Positions 5,728 through 6,733 of a stretch of 6,733 nt of DNA are shown here, piece after piece (within the stretch, counting starts at the first letter, position 1; each line of letters starts with the position of its first letter). The notes below the pieces were generated by a model. The model saw nothing but the letters and a program-made list of their open reading frames with translations. It had not been told where the DNA came from and did no database searches. A program made the position numbers and the translations under genes. Source of the stretch: Actinomycetota bacterium (GTDB taxonomy: Bacteria > Actinomycetota > Actinomycetes > S36-B12); contig CANMNM010000076.1 in NCBI GenBank assembly GCA_947499275.1, positions 1-6,733 of the forward strand, read 5' to 3'.

Positions 5728-5982
5728 CTATCCCAGCAACTTAGAAACCGGACCGGCATAGCGCACCGCGCCATTGGCTACTTCTTTTATTACATCATCT
5801 GTGGTTGCAAGTAACTCTGGCGTCTTGTGCAACGCACCAATGAGTGCAACACCCCCAGCAAGCGTGTCTTGCGCGGCAGCGCGGATTTGCTCGAGTGCTG
5901 CGAGTAATCGACTAAGCAAGATCACAAGCAATGGCACCACGACAATGAGGAGAATAAGATTTCCCAACATCCACAGACTCAT
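5728..5982 (-). CDS. Small single-pass membrane protein, first of five in the array
   Basis: This 84-aa protein follows coxG by 16 bases, a gap that holds the ribosome site GGAGGT 7 bases before its ATG. It has one hydrophobic helix (about 6-23, LGNLILLIVVVPLLVILL), then SRLLAALEQIR (24-34), the local form of the array's basic-then-L-E element. DTLAGGVALI (39-48) is shared with the second member. The tail TTDDVIKEVANGAVRYAG (60-77) is helical and of mixed charge. Arg25 directly after the helix predicts N-out and C-in, so the roughly 60-residue tail would face the cytoplasm, the side where CODH and CoxG act. Being next to coxG, it is the best candidate for direct contact with CoxG, but this is inference from gene order. 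I know of no family name. Confidence 0.84.
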   Translation of the reverse strand: MSLWMLGNLILLIVVVPLLVILLSRLLAALEQIRAAAQDTLAGGVALIGALHKTPELLATTDDVIKEVANGAVRYAGPVSKLLG

Positions 5983-5998
5983 TTAATTTACCTCCGGA

Positions 5999-6586
5999 CT
6001 AACGGCTAGGTGCTGATTGATAGGGCAGGAAGAAACGTGCAAACACCCGTTTTGCGGCCATGGAAAATGCACTGAAACCGATCGCGAGACCGCTGGCCGC
6101 TTTTGGCCCCCCAACTGACATTGGATCGCGACCTTCGGCAATAGCTGTCATTCGCATTTTCATGGATCCCGCGGTTTGGGTCACAAGAACCCCGGTGAAG
6201 TCCTTAACTAATCCGCGGCCGTACTGAGCAGCGGCGCCTGAAATAGCAAGGTCCATGCTCATGTTGACCCTCGTCTGGCCACCAAGTGGAACGAGGGAGA
6301 TATCAAGCATTGCACTAGCTGACCCACGACCCTTTTTATCAGCGCCGGAAGCATCAAGCACGATCACCTTTCGGGCGTCATCGCGGCTCTTAATTTTGAC
6401 CACTCCCGTGAACTCCAACTTCACCGGACCGGCCGAAATTGTGACATCTCCACGGTATTCATCGTCACTCACCTTTTCGGTGAGGTCCGCACCCGGAATG
6501 CACGCTGCAACCAGGGGAATATCGTCGAAGAAATTCCACACTTGTTCGACTGGCTGATCCATGTCGAAGGTTTGGGTAATTAACAT
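5999..6586 (-). CDS. coxG: CoxG-like SRPBCC protein with C-terminal membrane-binding helix
   Basis: This is a 195-aa CoxG homologue, close to the family's usual length. Residues 1-150 form an SRPBCC (START-like) domain with the typical opening FDMDQPVEQVWNFFDDIP (7-24), VAACIPGAD (26-34) and GDVTISAGPVKLEFTGVVKI (46-65), then a long final helix region containing GRGLVKDFTGVLVT (123-136). The end, ASGLAIGFSAFSMAAKRVFA (164-183) plus RFFLPY (184-189), is hydrophobic with basic residues and is suited to membrane binding. CoxG is known to help hold Mo-CODH at the membrane, and work in mycobacteria points to it carrying menaquinone between membrane and enzyme. A GGGAGG site lies 4 bases before the ATG. 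The start lies inside the last codons of the YHS gene (7-base overlap), implying coupled translation. Five small membrane genes follow directly. Some xanthine-dehydrogenase-type loci also carry CoxG, so the identity of the enzyme remains inferred. Confidence 0.92.
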   Translation of the reverse strand: MLITQTFDMDQPVEQVWNFFDDIPLVAACIPGADLTEKVSDDEYRGDVTISAGPVKLEFTGVVKIKSRDDARKVIVLDASGADKKGRGSASAMLDISLVPLGGQTRVNMSMDLAISGAAAQYGRGLVKDFTGVLVTQTAGSMKMRMTAIAEGRDPMSVGGPKAASGLAIGFSAFSMAAKRVFARFFLPYQSAPSR

Positions 6587-6733
6587 GTAACCTCCCGCTT
6601 GATGAATTTTTCTGGATCTTTTTCAAACGCGACCCGACACCCGGGTGCGCAGAAGTAATAGGTGACTCCTTCATGATCGAACGGCCTGTTTTCTGGGACG
6701 CAGGCAACCGTCATATTGCACACCAAGTCAATG
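6580..6733 (-). CDS. YHS-domain protein, C-terminal 50 residues (5' end outside window)
   Basis: Reading the minus strand in from the right edge gives 50 residues ending in TAA at 6580-6582. They form a YHS domain: DLVCNMTV (2-9, for the family's DPVCGM), HEGVTYYFCAPGCRVAFEKD (20-39), PEKF (40-43), then IKREVTC. YHS domains are short metal-binding-type modules with cysteines C5, C28 and C32. An extra C11 and a final C50 are also present. An in-frame ATG exists at residue 7 but would remove the domain's first motif, so the start is probably outside. The gene overlaps coxG by 7 bases. It is either a stand-alone YHS protein or the tail of a longer one. I recall XdhC/CoxI-type CODH maturation proteins in actinobacteria that end in such a domain, which would supply the maturation factor missing after coxE. 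The window cannot decide between them. Confidence 0.85.
   Translation of the reverse strand, partial: IDLVCNMTVACVPENRPFDHEGVTYYFCAPGCRVAFEKDPEKFIKREVTC

Noticed and set aside
6465..6707. 80-codon minus-strand frame across the coxG/YHS junction
   Set aside because: Out of frame with both the YHS domain and coxG, each of which is supported by motifs. Its own translation is Ser/Arg-rich with no domain.
1..6733. CRISPR array, tRNA, rRNA, insertion sequence or attachment site
   Set aside because: None was seen. The window is almost fully coding, with one 173-base gap, and shows no regularly spaced repeats, cloverleaf or transposase-like sequence.

Overview
The window looks like part of an aerobic carbon monoxide dehydrogenase (Mo-CODH, cox) accessory locus from an actinobacterium of moderate GC. 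This is a reading by eye; no composition was computed. The evidence is an actinobacterial-style MoeA ([10 protein letters not shown] in place of the enterobacterial KPGKP-type loop), a probably leaderless moeA promoter, and recognisable CoxD, CoxE and CoxG homologues. The structural genes coxL, coxM and coxS are not in the window. They would be expected beyond the right edge, upstream in the minus-strand operon, but that is inference.

Layout. (1) Positions 1-1466, minus strand: moeA followed by moaC, overlapping by 4 bases and running off the left edge. Both belong to molybdenum cofactor synthesis. (2) Positions 1467-1639: a divergent promoter region with a plausible -10 on each side and a 9-bp inverted repeat in the middle. 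(3) Positions 1640-4598, plus strand: a tightly packed operon of an unknown 82-aa protein, coxD (MoxR-type AAA+ ATPase), coxE (VWA/MIDAS protein), an unknown 98-aa protein and a GIY-YIG-like protein. Its stop codon overlaps the stop codon of the convergent operon. (4) Positions 4595-6733, minus strand, read from right to left: the C-terminal end of a YHS-domain protein, coxG (SRPBCC fold with a C-terminal membrane-binding helix), then five tiny single-pass membrane proteins in a row.

How it fits together. MoaC and MoeA make the Mo-pterin cofactor. CoxD and CoxE are known in the family as the maturation pair that inserts sulfur and copper into the Mo-CODH active site. CoxG links the soluble enzyme to the membrane and to quinone. 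The five small membrane proteins share a layout: a short N-terminus, one long hydrophobic helix, a basic residue just after it and a small amphipathic tail predicted to face the cytoplasm. Pairwise similarities suggest that they are diverged paralogues. They are the most interesting part of the window: a possible membrane platform for docking or quinone exchange at CODH/CoxG. The 82-aa, 98-aa and GIY-YIG-like proteins are further candidates for unrecognised maturation factors.
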